Source: an uncultured Oscillospiraceae bacterium
GTDB lineage: Bacteria > Bacillota > Clostridia > Oscillospirales > Oscillospiraceae
Length of the DNA stretch: 64,000 nt
NCBI GenBank assembly: GCA_949948775.1
Contig: CATLHC010000001.1
Coordinates: forward strand, 36,150 to 100,149
Reading direction: 5' to 3'
Part shown: in pieces, positions 42,008 to 50,954 of the stretch
Layout of the letters: every line of letters begins with the position of its first letter
Numbering within the stretch: position 1 is the stretch's first letter
Notes under the pieces: generated by a model
What the model was told of the DNA's origin: nothing
Database searches by the model: none
What the model saw: the letters and a program-made list of their open reading frames with translations, nothing else
Made by a program: the position numbers and the translations under genes

Positions 42008-42826
42008 GTGAAGGCGGAGGATTACCTGGCCCGGGTGGACCGGGCTTACGAGGACTGCCGGGACAGCGCGGCCCTGGAGGCGCGGCTCACCGCGCTGCTG
42101 GAGCAGTGTGGGGAAGAGCATGGGCGGGACAGCGCCGCCTACGCCTCCCTGCTGGGGGAGCTGGGGGGATTTTACCGGGGGCAAGGGCGGTACGACGCGT
42201 CGGAGGCGCGATTTGTCCAGGCTCTGGCGCTGCTGGAGGCCGCCCTGGGCCGGGACAGCGCCGGATACGCCACCGCCCTGAACAACCTGGCCGGAACACA
42301 TCGGCTGATGGGGCGGCAGGAGGAGGCGCTGGCGGAATTCCACGCCTGCCTGGAGCTGTACGAGGCGGCGGTGGGGCGGGACCACGTGCTCTATGCCGCC
42401 GGGCTGAACAATTTGAGCCTGGTCCATCTGGACCGGGGGGAGTGGGAGGAGGCGCTGGCGCTCCAGGAGCAGGCGGCGGACATCCTGGCCGCTCTGCCCG
42501 AGGCCAGGGACGAGCTGGCCTCCGCCCTGTGCAACCAGGGGGCGCTGTGCCAGCGGCTGGGGCGGCTGGAGGAGGCGGAGGAAAAGCTGAACGCGGCCCT
42601 TGCCCTCTTCCGGGACGAGCTGGGCGCAGACACCCCCCATTATCACGCCGCGCTCAACGCCCTGGGGGCGGTGCACTACGCCGCGGGGCGGTTTGAGGCG
42701 GCGCGGGAATATTTTGACCAGGCGGCCCAGGCGGCCCGGTCGCTCTATGGCCCGGACCACCGGGAGACGAAGGCCGCGCTGGCCCACCGGGCGCTGGCGG
42801 AGCGGAAGCTGGAGGGAACCCTGTGA
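42008..42826 (+). CDS. Tetratricopeptide repeat protein
   Basis: The 272-residue all-helical protein has about five TPR units. Recognisable copies are AAYASLLGELGGFYRGQGRYDASEARF, AGYATALNNLAGTHRLMGRQEEALAEF, VLYAAGLNNLSLVHLDRGEWEEALAL, LASALCNQGALCQRLGRLEEAEEKL and PHYHAALNALGAVHYAAGRFEAAREYF, each about 42 residues apart. This spacing fits the kinesin-light-chain-like TPR type. The GTG start at 42008 follows AAAAAGGAGGGGGACGCC; the upstream open frame belongs to other DNA. It overlaps the DUF4037 gene by 4 nt (GTGA). It probably serves as a scaffold for the DUF4037 protein; no catalytic motif is seen. Confidence 0.85.
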   Translation: MKAEDYLARVDRAYEDCRDSAALEARLTALLEQCGEEHGRDSAAYASLLGELGGFYRGQGRYDASEARFVQALALLEAALGRDSAGYATALNNLAGTHRLMGRQEEALAEFHACLELYEAAVGRDHVLYAAGLNNLSLVHLDRGEWEEALALQEQAADILAALPEARDELASALCNQGALCQRLGRLEEAEEKLNAALALFRDELGADTPHYHAALNALGAVHYAAGRFEAAREYFDQAAQAARSLYGPDHRETKAALAHRALAERKLEGTL

Positions 42827-43752
42827 AGGGCCTGGAGCTGGCGCGGCGGTATTGGCTGGAGGTGGGCGCCGCCGCCATGGAGCGGGCGTGCCCGGCGCTG
42901 CGGGGCCGCATGGCCGCGGGGCTGGCGGGGGAGGGGTCGGAGTGCCTGGGCTTTGACGACGAGATCTCCCGTGACCACGACTGGGGTCCCGGCTTCTGCC
43001 TGTGGCTGACGCAGGAGGACTTCTCCGCCCACGGCGAGGCCCTCCGGGCGGCCTATGCCGCCCTGCCCCGGGAGTTTCTGGGCTTCCGCCGCCTGCGGGA
43101 GAGCGAACACAGCCAGGGCCGGGTCGGGGTGTTCTCCATCCCCGGGTTCTACGCCCGCTTTTTGGGGCCGAAGGGCCCGCCGGGGACGCCGGCGCAGTGG
43201 CTGACGGTCTCGGACCAGGCGCTGTCGGTGTGCACCAATGGGGAGGTGTTCGCCGACGGGCTGGGGGAGTTCACCCGCGTCCGGGAGGAGCTGCTGGCCT
43301 ATTATCCCGAGGACGTGCGCCGCAAGCGGCTGGCCGCCCGGTGCGCCGGGGCCGCCCAGGCGGGGCAGTATAACCACAGCCGGTGCCTGGCCAGAGGAGA
43401 CAGGGTGGCCGCCCTGCGTGCGCTGGGGGAGTTTGTGGACCACGCCCAGGCGGTGGTGTTTCTCCTCAACCGCCGTTACCGGCCCTATTATAAGTGGGCC
43501 CACCGGGCGCTGGGGGAGCTGCCCCTGCTGGGGCGGGAGGCGGCTGCGGCCTGCGAGGGGCTGGCCGCCTGCCCGCAGGAGGAGCGGCAGGACCGCATCG
43601 AGGGGCTGTGCGCCCTGCTCATCCAAGGACTGCAGGAGCAGGGGCTGACGGACAGCGCGGACGATTTCCTCCTGCGCCACGGGGAGCGCATCCAGGGGTC
43701 CATTCGGGATCAGACGTTGCGCTCCCTGCCCTTGATGATGGGATCAATATGA
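42823..43752 (+). CDS. DUF4037 nucleotidyltransferase-like protein
   Basis: The 309-residue protein has the DUF4037 hallmark LGFDDEISRDHDWGPGFCLWL near residues 40-60. Its D-x-D pair resembles the metal-binding acidic residues of the nucleotidyltransferase fold. Later conserved segments are YNHSRCLARGD and FLLNRRYRPYYKWAHRAL. The role of the family is not established. It starts with GTG inside the stop of the TPR gene, so the two products are made together. The unit ends at the hairpin at 43762-43787. Confidence 0.8.
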   Translation: MKGLELARRYWLEVGAAAMERACPALRGRMAAGLAGEGSECLGFDDEISRDHDWGPGFCLWLTQEDFSAHGEALRAAYAALPREFLGFRRLRESEHSQGRVGVFSIPGFYARFLGPKGPPGTPAQWLTVSDQALSVCTNGEVFADGLGEFTRVREELLAYYPEDVRRKRLAARCAGAAQAGQYNHSRCLARGDRVAALRALGEFVDHAQAVVFLLNRRYRPYYKWAHRALGELPLLGREAAAACEGLAACPQEERQDRIEGLCALLIQGLQEQGLTDSADDFLLRHGERIQGSIRDQTLRSLPLMMGSI

Positions 43753-43761
43753 AAGGACAGG

Positions 43762-43787
43762 GGGCGGGAGCCGTATGGCTCCCGCCC
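43762..43787. terminator. Bidirectional terminator
   Basis: Perfect 11-bp stem GGGCGGGAGCC (43762-43772 with 43777-43787), loop GTAT, then CGCGCTTTTG. It lies between the convergent DUF4037 and PucR-type genes. Confidence 0.78.
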
Positions 43788-43808
43788 GCGCTTTTGCGGA
43801 GGAGGGAA

Positions 43809-45368
43809 TCAGGGGCGGAACTCCTGCTCCATCACCCGCTCATAGTAGCGGATCATCTGGCAGGAAAAGATCAGCCGCTGGCGCAGGTGGGGGTCCTCTA
43901 AATCCAGCTTCAGCAGCTCCTGAATTTTGTTCACCTTGTTGATGACGGTGTTCCGATGCATGTACACGGCGGCGGCAGTCTTAACCAGGTTGCGGTCGTT
44001 CATCAGGTAGTAAAACAGCACGTCCCGCAGGTTGTTGTGGTGCTCCCGGTCGTATCTAGTGAGGTGAATCACCGCCGGGTGCATCAGATACAGCGGGTCG
44101 TCGTTGCCCTCCACCTCCAGATACCGCTTGACGCACAGGTCGATGACGCAGTACATGCTGTAATCCTCGTGGAAAAAAATCCGCTCCGACGGATCGGTCC
44201 GCAGCGCCCGGGCCAGCACCACTGTGCGCCGGGTGAGGTGGAAGATGCTGCGCAGGGAATCCAGGCGGCGGGTGCCGTTGCTGATGGCCATAAAGCCGTT
44301 GTACCGCTCCAGCAGCCCGATCAGCCGCTGGTCCTGGTCCAAATCCAGCCGAAACACCCGCTCGTCCTGGCTGAGCAGTACCAGAATGCTGCCCTGATAC
44401 ACCGTCATGCCGCTGCCCGGCACGATCTCCCGCAGCCGGGTGAGCAGATAGCGGTAGGGCACGCCCTTCTCCCCCTCAAAGGAGATCACCGCCACCCGCA
44501 CAAAGGTGCGCACCGGATCGGGCAGCCGGGTCAGCGCCTCCTGAATCTCCCCGGAGCTGGTAAGCCGGCCCTCCATGATATCCTGCCAGCAGTCCCGCAG
44601 TTCCCGGGCGGCGGTATCCTCCTCCAGTCCGCCGCAGAATAGCCGCCGGTCCAGGTGGGCGGCGGCGCGGTCGCACAGGGCGTGGACGTCCACGTCCGTC
44701 CGATCTCTGCGCCCCGCCGCCAGCAGCATCCCGTAGGACTCCTCCTCCCCGTGGGCCAGCCGCCGTCCATAGATCACCACGTCGGTGTTGGGCACGGCGT
44801 AGGACCCGTGCGAAGCCGACGCCCTGGGCAGCACCCGCCGCATGGTCTCCAGGGGGATCACTCCCACCGCCGCCTGGCCGTTGAGATAAGGGGAGCGCTC
44901 CAGGCCGGCGGCGGCGATGACCTGCCCGTTGGGGTCCAGCAGCAGCACGGCGTCGTCCGCCAGCCGGGCGGTGAGGGCCATGGCGTCCTGAAGACCCCCG
45001 CCCCGGCCTTCCAGCGCCTGGAAATCCCGTTCCCACTGGGCGGTCTGGGCCGCGGCGGCGGCCAAGGCGTTGTGGACGACCGCCGCGGGGCAGGTGAAAA
45101 ATACCCCGGCGCACCCGTCGGGCAGTTTGGGAAGAGGCCCGTCCGGCTCCAGTCCGCCCACCAGCGCCACCGCTCCCGGAGATGCCTGCGCCCCGGCCAG
45201 CAGCTCCAGCTCCCGGCTGGACAGCAGGTATACCCGGTCCGCCTCCAGGCGGGCCAGCGGAGCGGCGGGCAGCTCCAGCCGGTCCGGCGCCAGGTCCTGT
45301 CCTGGGGCCAGAGACGCGCCGGCCACATAGGGCTTGAGCTGTTTCATCAGAAAACGCAGGCTTGACAA
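43809..45368 (-). CDS. PucR/CdaR family transcriptional regulator
   Basis: The 519-residue regulator ends in a PucR-type HTH (LRDVLFYYLMNDRNLVKTAAAVYMHRNTVINKVNKIQELL), preceded by a GGDEF-like CdaR region (VRVAVISFEGEKGVPYRYLLTRLREIV ... GSILVLLSQDE) and an N-terminal PucR-type sensor half (residues 1-250). It starts with TTG (complement of 45366-45368) behind GAGGAGG; the next ATG is seven codons in. It is transcribed divergently from the glycyl radical enzyme gene, which with the MatC-like carrier is its probable target. PucR-type regulators usually respond to the catabolic substrate. Confidence 0.88.
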   Translation of the reverse strand: MSSLRFLMKQLKPYVAGASLAPGQDLAPDRLELPAAPLARLEADRVYLLSSRELELLAGAQASPGAVALVGGLEPDGPLPKLPDGCAGVFFTCPAAVVHNALAAAAAQTAQWERDFQALEGRGGGLQDAMALTARLADDAVLLLDPNGQVIAAAGLERSPYLNGQAAVGVIPLETMRRVLPRASASHGSYAVPNTDVVIYGRRLAHGEEESYGMLLAAGRRDRTDVDVHALCDRAAAHLDRRLFCGGLEEDTAARELRDCWQDIMEGRLTSSGEIQEALTRLPDPVRTFVRVAVISFEGEKGVPYRYLLTRLREIVPGSGMTVYQGSILVLLSQDERVFRLDLDQDQRLIGLLERYNGFMAISNGTRRLDSLRSIFHLTRRTVVLARALRTDPSERIFFHEDYSMYCVIDLCVKRYLEVEGNDDPLYLMHPAVIHLTRYDREHHNNLRDVLFYYLMNDRNLVKTAAAVYMHRNTVINKVNKIQELLKLDLEDPHLRQRLIFSCQMIRYYERVMEQEFRP

Positions 45369-45448
45369 GGGGCTCCTCCTCTCTCTCGGCGGGGCGCGGG
45401 CGTCCCCTGATGGGCAAATGTGCGCATCGCACATATCTGAACACGTTC

Positions 45449-45477
45449 ATTGTACCGTTGAACCAGAAAAAACGCAA
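45449..45477 (-). promoter_or_regulatory. Promoter of the PucR-type regulator gene
   Basis: Minus-strand TTGCGT (complement 45472-45477), 17-nt spacer, TACAAT (complement 45449-45454). Confidence 0.6.
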
Positions 45478-45485
45478 GCCCCCTT

Positions 45486-45507
45486 CCCCGCCTTGCGGGG
45501 AGAATTT
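45486..45507 (+). terminator. Hairpin with T-run upstream of the glycyl radical enzyme gene
   Basis: Stem CCCCGC/GCGGGG (45486-45491 with 45495-45500), loop CTT, followed by AGAATTTTTTT. In the sense of the enzyme gene it has the form of a leader attenuator; alternatively it only blocks stray transcription. Confidence 0.5.
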
Positions 45508-45609
45508 TTTTGTGCTAATTTGATAATCAGAAGATGTTTTTTCACTGGTTCATCTGCCATATGCCCAATCCCGCCCCGCAGGGCCACAATAAGGAGGAGA
45601 AGATCAGCC

Positions 45610-48021
45610 ATGACAGACAGAGTCAAACGCATGAAGGAGAGCCTTCGCGTCAACAAGTATCCCCTGTGCGTGGAGATGTTCCGCCTGGCCAACGAGTCCC
45701 TGGACCAGACGGGCGGCGAGCCCATGCTGCTGCGCCGCTCCAAGCTCCACGCCCACATTCTGGACAATATCACCATTTTCATCGAGCCCGACGACCTGCT
45801 GTGCGGCTCCGGGGCCAGCAAGCCCTTCGGCCTGGAGATGCAGTATGAGTACGGCGTGTGGACGAAGGACGAGGTGGAGTCCCTCAAGAGCGAAATCTAC
45901 ACCATCACCCCCGAGGACGAGGAGGAGCTGTACCGGCTCAACGAGCGCTTCGCGGGCAACGCCCTCAACGCCAATCTGGTGGAGACCATGGGCAAGAGCC
46001 TGGGCCAGAACGAGCGGCTGTGGCCCTTCATGAAGTCCGGCGCTATCCTGCCCCCCTGGAAGGACAAGACCGGCGGCTCCGGCGGCGGCTTTGCCATGTC
46101 GGGCTACGGCCTGGGCCCCGGCTTCTCCCTGGTGTGCGTGGACTACGCCCGCATCCTCAACGACGGCGCCCGCGGCGTCATCGAGGAGGCAAAGCGGTGC
46201 TTGGCCGACCTGCGCTACGACAGCCCCGACGCCATCGAGAAGCGCAATTTCTGGGAGGGCGTCATCATCGTGTTCGAGGCGTGGGTGCGCTTCGCGGGCC
46301 GCTACGCCGACCTGGCCGAGAAAATGGCCGGGGAGGAGAAGGACCCCGCCCGGGCCGCGGAGCTGCTGGAGATGGCCCGCATCTGCCGCAAGGTGCCCTA
46401 TGAGCCCGCCGGCTCCTTCCGGGAGGCTATGCAGTCCTTCTGGTTTACCTTCCTGATGATCTGCCCCTCCCCCACCTCCACCGCGGGGCGGTTCGACCAG
46501 TACATGTACCCCTTCTATAAAGCGGACATCGACGCGGGGAAGATCACCGACGACGAGGTGCTGGAGCTGCTGGAGATCATGCGCTGCAAGGTGATGAAGA
46601 TCAACCGGGTGTCCGGCAAGGCCAACCGGGCCAAGAACGCGGGCATGGCCAAGTGGTACAACTGGACCATCGGCGGGCAGAAGGCCGACGGCTCCGACGC
46701 CACCAACGAGCTGAGCTACCTGCTGCTGGAGGCCGCCAAGGACACCCACCTGCCCCACCACACCGTCACCGTCCGCGTCCACAAGGGCACGCCGGAGAAG
46801 CTGATGCTCAAGGCCCTGGAGTGCGTCAAGAGCGGCCTGGGCATGCCCGCCTTCCTGGGCGACGAGTCCTACATCAACTTCTTCGCCAACCAGAGCGAGG
46901 CCAACCGCCTGCCCATCGAGGACGCCCGGGACTACTGCGCCACCGGCTGCGTGGACGGCAACGTCCCCGCCATCACCCGCACCCAGGTGGCCTGCTTCTT
47001 CATCATCCCCCACGCCATGGACATCGCCATGCACAACGGCTACTGCCGCTACACCAAGGAGGACTTCGCCCTCAAGGTGGGGGACGTGACCAAGATGGCC
47101 ACCTTTGAGGAGTTCAAAAACGCGGTGTACGAGGAGATCCGCTACCTGATGGGCATGGCCAACGAGCGCATCAACGTGGAGATGATCGCCGAGCGGGAAC
47201 TGTTCCCCGACGTATTCCGCTCCGCGCTGATGAAGGACGGCGTGAAGGTGGGCAAGGACATGTTCTCCCGCCGCTTCGACTTCGAGAATGGGGCCGTGCT
47301 GGGGGCCGTGGGCGGCGTCAACACCGGCAATGCCCTGTACGCCATTAAGAAGCTGGTGTTCGAGCAGAAAAAGTACACCATGGCCCAGCTGCTGGAGGCC
47401 CTGGACGCCGACTGGGTGGGCTATGAGGAGATGCAGAAGGACTTCAAGGACCAGCCCAAATACGGCAACGCCGTCAAGGAGGTGGACGACATGGTGGCGG
47501 AGATCTACAAGCTCCACGCCGACACCTGCCTGTCCCTGCCCTGCGTCTACGGCGACAGCCTGAAGCCCAACGCCATCTCCATCTCCGCCCACCAGCCCGG
47601 CGGCGCCCTCACCGGGGCCACCGCCGACGGGCGCAAGGGCGGCGAGATCCTGGCCGACGCCTCCCTGTCCCCCGACCACGGGCAGGACGTCAACGGCCCG
47701 CTGGCGGTGTTCCGCTCCGCCATGGAGGTGAATCAGGACCCCTATCAGGGCACGCTGATGAACATGAAGTTCCACCCCTCCAATATGAAGACGGAGGACG
47801 ACCTGAAAAAGCTGGGCTCCCTCATCCGCACCTATCTCACCCACGGCGGCAAGCACATCCAGTTCAACGTGGTGGACCGGGCTGAGATGGAGGACGCCAA
47901 GGTCCACCCCGAGGAGCACCCCGAGCTGGTGGTCCGGGTGGCGGGGTACAGCGCCTACTTCACCCGCCTGCCCGAGTCCATCCAGAACGAGGTCATCGAC
48001 CGCACCTCCCAGGAACTGTAA
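45610..48021 (+). CDS. Glycyl radical enzyme, pyruvate formate-lyase family, substrate unknown
   Basis: The 803-residue enzyme has the glycyl loop VVRVAGYSAYF with radical Gly779 near the C-terminus and the active-site Cys447 in TGCVDGNVP. The PFL-like domain covers about 30-640. In dehydratase, choline-lyase and related subgroups the residue two after the Cys is Glu (GCVE), acting as base; here it is Asp449. Such enzymes do radical eliminations, decarboxylations or C-C/C-N/C-S cleavage. The ATG follows AAGGAGGAG. No radical-SAM activase is encoded anywhere in the window, though it is required. The divergent PucR-type regulator and the following carrier suggest a dedicated uptake-and-cleavage unit. 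Confidence 0.9.
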   Translation: MTDRVKRMKESLRVNKYPLCVEMFRLANESLDQTGGEPMLLRRSKLHAHILDNITIFIEPDDLLCGSGASKPFGLEMQYEYGVWTKDEVESLKSEIYTITPEDEEELYRLNERFAGNALNANLVETMGKSLGQNERLWPFMKSGAILPPWKDKTGGSGGGFAMSGYGLGPGFSLVCVDYARILNDGARGVIEEAKRCLADLRYDSPDAIEKRNFWEGVIIVFEAWVRFAGRYADLAEKMAGEEKDPARAAELLEMARICRKVPYEPAGSFREAMQSFWFTFLMICPSPTSTAGRFDQYMYPFYKADIDAGKITDDEVLELLEIMRCKVMKINRVSGKANRAKNAGMAKWYNWTIGGQKADGSDATNELSYLLLEAAKDTHLPHHTVTVRVHKGTPEKLMLKALECVKSGLGMPAFLGDESYINFFANQSEANRLPIEDARDYCATGCVDGNVPAITRTQVACFFIIPHAMDIAMHNGYCRYTKEDFALKVGDVTKMATFEEFKNAVYEEIRYLMGMANERINVEMIAERELFPDVFRSALMKDGVKVGKDMFSRRFDFENGAVLGAVGGVNTGNALYAIKKLVFEQKKYTMAQLLEALDADWVGYEEMQKDFKDQPKYGNAVKEVDDMVAEIYKLHADTCLSLPCVYGDSLKPNAISISAHQPGGALTGATADGRKGGEILADASLSPDHGQDVNGPLAVFRSAMEVNQDPYQGTLMNMKFHPSNMKTEDDLKKLGSLIRTYLTHGGKHIQFNVVDRAEMEDAKVHPEEHPELVVRVAGYSAYFTRLPESIQNEVIDRTSQEL

Positions 48022-48032
48022 GGCTGTCGGGC

Positions 48033-48059
48033 GCCCGGCCCCGCCGCCCGGAGCCGGGC
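48033..48059 (+). other. Intra-operon GC hairpin
   Basis: GCCCGGC (48033-48039) pairs with GCCGGGC (48053-48059). There is no T-run, so it is more likely an mRNA-processing or stabilising element between enzyme and carrier genes. Confidence 0.4.
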
Positions 48060-48121
48060 CCTCCAGATATCAGCACAGGGACCGTAAGAACAAGAGAAGG
48101 AAGAAAGAGAGGTAAGATTCA

Positions 48122-49423
48122 ATGGCACTATTCCTATGTATCGTCGCGATTGTCGTCTCCATCCTGGTGGGCTGGAAGTTCAAGCTGAACACCGGCATCA
48201 TCGCCATGGGCTTCGCCTTTGTCATCGGCATCTGCGTGATGGGCATGAAGGCGGGCGACATCATCAAGTTCTGGCCCACCACCATCGTGTTCTACCTGCT
48301 GTCCATCGCCCTGTTCTTCAACTACGCCACTGAGAACGGCACCATGAACGTGCTGGGCCAAAAGCTGCTGTACGCCATGGGCGGCAACGCCAAGCTGGTG
48401 CCCTTCGCCATCGCCGCGGTGTCCGCCATCGTGGGCGGCCTGGGCGCGGGCGCGTCCACCCCCGCCATCGTGGGCCCCTTCGCCTTTGTCATGGCCGCCA
48501 CCGCCGGGGTCAACCCGGTGCTCACCGCCGTGGCCATCACCTTCGGCAACCTGGTGGGCTCCAACAACCCCTATAACGGCTACGGCGGCAGCATCTCCAA
48601 AAACCTCATCATGGACAACGGTGTGGACGAGGCCCTCACCATGGACTGGTCGCTGAAGATCTGGTTCAACTGCTGCATCATCACCATCATTGTCATCGTG
48701 CTGTTCTACATCTTCCTGAAGGGCCACAAGGCGGAGAAGGTGGCCATGAACCAGAAGCCCCCCGAGTTCAACCCGGTGCAGAAAAAGACCGTCGTCATCC
48801 TGGTGGCCGCCTTCCTGCTCATGGTGGTGCCCCCCATCCTGAACACCTGGATCAAGGGCGTGGCCTTCCTGTCCACCCTGAACCAGCTGTGCCAGCCCCA
48901 GGTCATCATGATGCTGGGCGCGCTGCTGTGCGCGGTGCTGAAGCTGGGGGACGAGAAGACCGTCATCCGCAAAATCCCCATCAGCACCATCGTCATGATC
49001 GTGGGCGTGTATTCCCTGATCCAGGTGGCCGCCGCGGCCGGTCTGGTGGACTTCATCTCCGGCGTGCTGTCCTCCAGCATCCCCAGGTTCCTGGTGCCCG
49101 CCGCCATCGTGCTGTTCGCCGCCTTCCTCAGCTTCTTCTCCAGCTCCACCTCCACCGTCATGCCCCTGATGTACCCCATGGTTCCCGCCCTGGCCGCCAG
49201 CCTGAGCCTGAACCCCATCGCCCTGTACACCTGCATCTTCTTCGGCGGCCTGGCCACCGCCTGCTCCCCCTTCTCCACCGGCGGCGCGGTGTGTATCGCC
49301 GCCAACCCCTACGAGGACCAGAAGGAGCTGCTGTCCAACAAGATGATCGTGGTGGCCCTCATCATCCCCGTCATCACCATCGTGGCCGCCCTGCTGGGCC
49401 TGTTCAACATCTTCCCGGCCTGA
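48122..49423 (+). CDS. MatC/SLC13-like carboxylate carrier
   Basis: The 433-residue membrane protein has about eleven to twelve helices. The N-terminus (IVVSILVGWKFKLNTGIIAMGFAFVIG) resembles the dicarboxylate carrier MatC N-terminal domain. Other family-like parts are GGLGAGASTPAIVGPFAFVMAA, GNLVGSNNPYNGYGG and FFSSSTSTVMPLMYPMVPALAA, Ser/Thr/Asn-rich re-entrant loops of the ion-transporter superfamily. It would import an organic acid, probably the substrate of the adjacent glycyl radical enzyme. RBS is GAGAGGTAAG. A strong terminator follows. Confidence 0.8.
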   Translation: MALFLCIVAIVVSILVGWKFKLNTGIIAMGFAFVIGICVMGMKAGDIIKFWPTTIVFYLLSIALFFNYATENGTMNVLGQKLLYAMGGNAKLVPFAIAAVSAIVGGLGAGASTPAIVGPFAFVMAATAGVNPVLTAVAITFGNLVGSNNPYNGYGGSISKNLIMDNGVDEALTMDWSLKIWFNCCIITIIVIVLFYIFLKGHKAEKVAMNQKPPEFNPVQKKTVVILVAAFLLMVVPPILNTWIKGVAFLSTLNQLCQPQVIMMLGALLCAVLKLGDEKTVIRKIPISTIVMIVGVYSLIQVAAAAGLVDFISGVLSSSIPRFLVPAAIVLFAAFLSFFSSSTSTVMPLMYPMVPALAASLSLNPIALYTCIFFGGLATACSPFSTGGAVCIAANPYEDQKELLSNKMIVVALIIPVITIVAALLGLFNIFPA

Positions 49424-49440
49424 AGCGCCGGTCTGCCAAA

Positions 49441-49478
49441 GCGGCAAGAGGAAGCGATTCCTCTTGCCGCCGCTTTTT
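49441..49478 (+). terminator. Rho-independent terminator
   Basis: Perfect 13-bp stem GCGGCAAGAGGAA with its complement (49441-49453 with 49458-49470), loop GCGA, then CGCTTTTTT. Confidence 0.92.
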
Positions 49479-49545
49479 TGCCTGGGCGGATCGGGCCGGA
49501 AGCCACGCCAAAAATCCGGGCCTCGGCCCCAGGGGGCGCACCGTA

Positions 49546-49574
49546 TTGCGTTCCCGCCGAATTCATGGTAGGAT
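49546..49574 (+). promoter_or_regulatory. Candidate promoter of the response-regulator operon
   Basis: TTGCGT (49546-49551), 17-nt spacer, TAGGAT (49569-49574), about 95 nt before the start. Confidence 0.5.
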
Positions 49575-49670
49575 AGAAAAAAGAATTGCCCGCGAAAGCG
49601 GGTAAAAACCATGCGATTGCGTGAAAAGCAGGGGGAAGGGGCCTCTGCGCGAGAAAGGACGGGTGGTGCA

Positions 49671-50954
49671 ATGGACACCAGGACGCTGTATACCGTGGTG
49701 GTGGCCGATGACGAGGACGAGCTGCGGGAGGCGGTATGCACCATGATCCCCTGGCAGGAGCTGGGGTTCCGCCTGGTGGGGAGCGCCAGCAACGGGCTGG
49801 ACGCCCTCCAGCTGGTGGAAAAGCATGAGCCGGACCTGCTGCTCACCGACATTCGGATGCCCTTCATCTCGGGGATCGAGCTGGCCCGGCAGGTGCGCGA
49901 GATACGGCCCATGACGAACATCGCCTTTCTCAGCGGGTATGACGACTTCGAGTATGCCAAGCAGGCCATCCGGTACAATATCATCAGCTATATGCTCAAG
50001 CCGCTGACGGTGAGCGGGCTTGCGGAGGAGCTGAAGATCATTCACCAAAAAATCGACGACGAGTTCGCCGTGTTCCGTCAGGCGCCGCCCCAGGGCGGCG
50101 GGCTGGACGCGCGGGCGGCCATGCTGATGCCCCTGGTGCTGGATGATTACGCCGATCCGGAGGGGAGCGCCCAGACGCAGGCATACGCGTGCCAGTGCGG
50201 CCTGCTGCGGGACGGGAGCGACAGACCCCACTGTACCGTCATGGTGTCCGTGCTGCTGAACGAGGAGGGCAGTGCGGATACCACGCCGCTCTTTGCCGCG
50301 TCGGTGGACCGGCTGGCCGCCAAATATCTGCGCAGCGTCAGTTTTTACGCCCCTGGAAAGATCATATCGGTGCTGCTGGGCGAGCCGTCCGACTTTGAGG
50401 AGCATCTGTACATTTTGGCGGACGAGATCCCCCAGATGGCGGGCCGGGTGCTGGGCAGGCGCTGCCGCGTCGGCGTCAGCCGGGTGGTGGACGGCCTGGA
50501 CGCCCTGCACGACGCCTACCGGGAGGCCATGGAGGCCCTGCGCCAGGAGGACAGGGCGGAGGAGGACGTGCAGTTCATCGGCGATCTGGAGCCGGCGGTC
50601 AAGGGCGGCAGCCTGCTGTGTAAGCGGGCGCTGGAGACTCTGGACCAGCACTATATGGACCCGGACCTCTCCCTGGTGTCTCTGAGCGGGATGCTGGACG
50701 TGAGCCCCAACCACCTGAGCGCCTGCATCAAAAAATACGCCGGGGAGACCTTCATCAACACCCTGATCCGCAAGCGGATGGAGGCCGCCCAGGAGCTGCT
50801 GTCCACCACCAACCTGAAGGTTCGGGACGTGGCCCAGCGGTGCGGCTACACCGACCAGCACTATTTCAGCTACTGTTTCAAAAAATACAGCGGCGAGTCC
50901 CCCAACTCCCTGCGCCGGAGGCTGGAGACGGAAAAGGAGGGAGAACAGGGATGA
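49671..50954 (+). CDS. Response regulator with AraC-type DNA-binding domain (YesN-like)
   Basis: The 427-residue regulator has a receiver domain (VVVADDEDELRE; phospho-acceptor Asp60 in LLLTDIRMPF; conserved Lys in MLKP) and a C-terminal AraC HTH pair (LDQHYMDPDLSLVSLSGMLDVSPNHLSACIKKYAGETF ... RDVAQRCGYTDQHYFSYCFKKYSGESP). Start ATG at 49671. Its stop overlaps the kinase start (ATGA), and the kinase in turn overlaps a binding lipoprotein. The three form a sensor unit that most likely activates the mgl-type transporter operon downstream. Confidence 0.93.
   Translation: MDTRTLYTVVVADDEDELREAVCTMIPWQELGFRLVGSASNGLDALQLVEKHEPDLLLTDIRMPFISGIELARQVREIRPMTNIAFLSGYDDFEYAKQAIRYNIISYMLKPLTVSGLAEELKIIHQKIDDEFAVFRQAPPQGGGLDARAAMLMPLVLDDYADPEGSAQTQAYACQCGLLRDGSDRPHCTVMVSVLLNEEGSADTTPLFAASVDRLAAKYLRSVSFYAPGKIISVLLGEPSDFEEHLYILADEIPQMAGRVLGRRCRVGVSRVVDGLDALHDAYREAMEALRQEDRAEEDVQFIGDLEPAVKGGSLLCKRALETLDQHYMDPDLSLVSLSGMLDVSPNHLSACIKKYAGETFINTLIRKRMEAAQELLSTTNLKVRDVAQRCGYTDQHYFSYCFKKYSGESPNSLRRRLETEKEGEQG

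Noticed and set aside
45604..47919. 771-codon minus-strand frame opposite the glycyl radical enzyme gene
   Set aside because: Val/Leu/His-rich shadow; the plus strand has Gly779 and Cys447 motifs.
48134..49984. 616-codon minus-strand frame opposite the MatC-like carrier
   Set aside because: His/Gly/Asp-rich mirror of membrane-helix codons; crosses a strong terminator and two gene boundaries.
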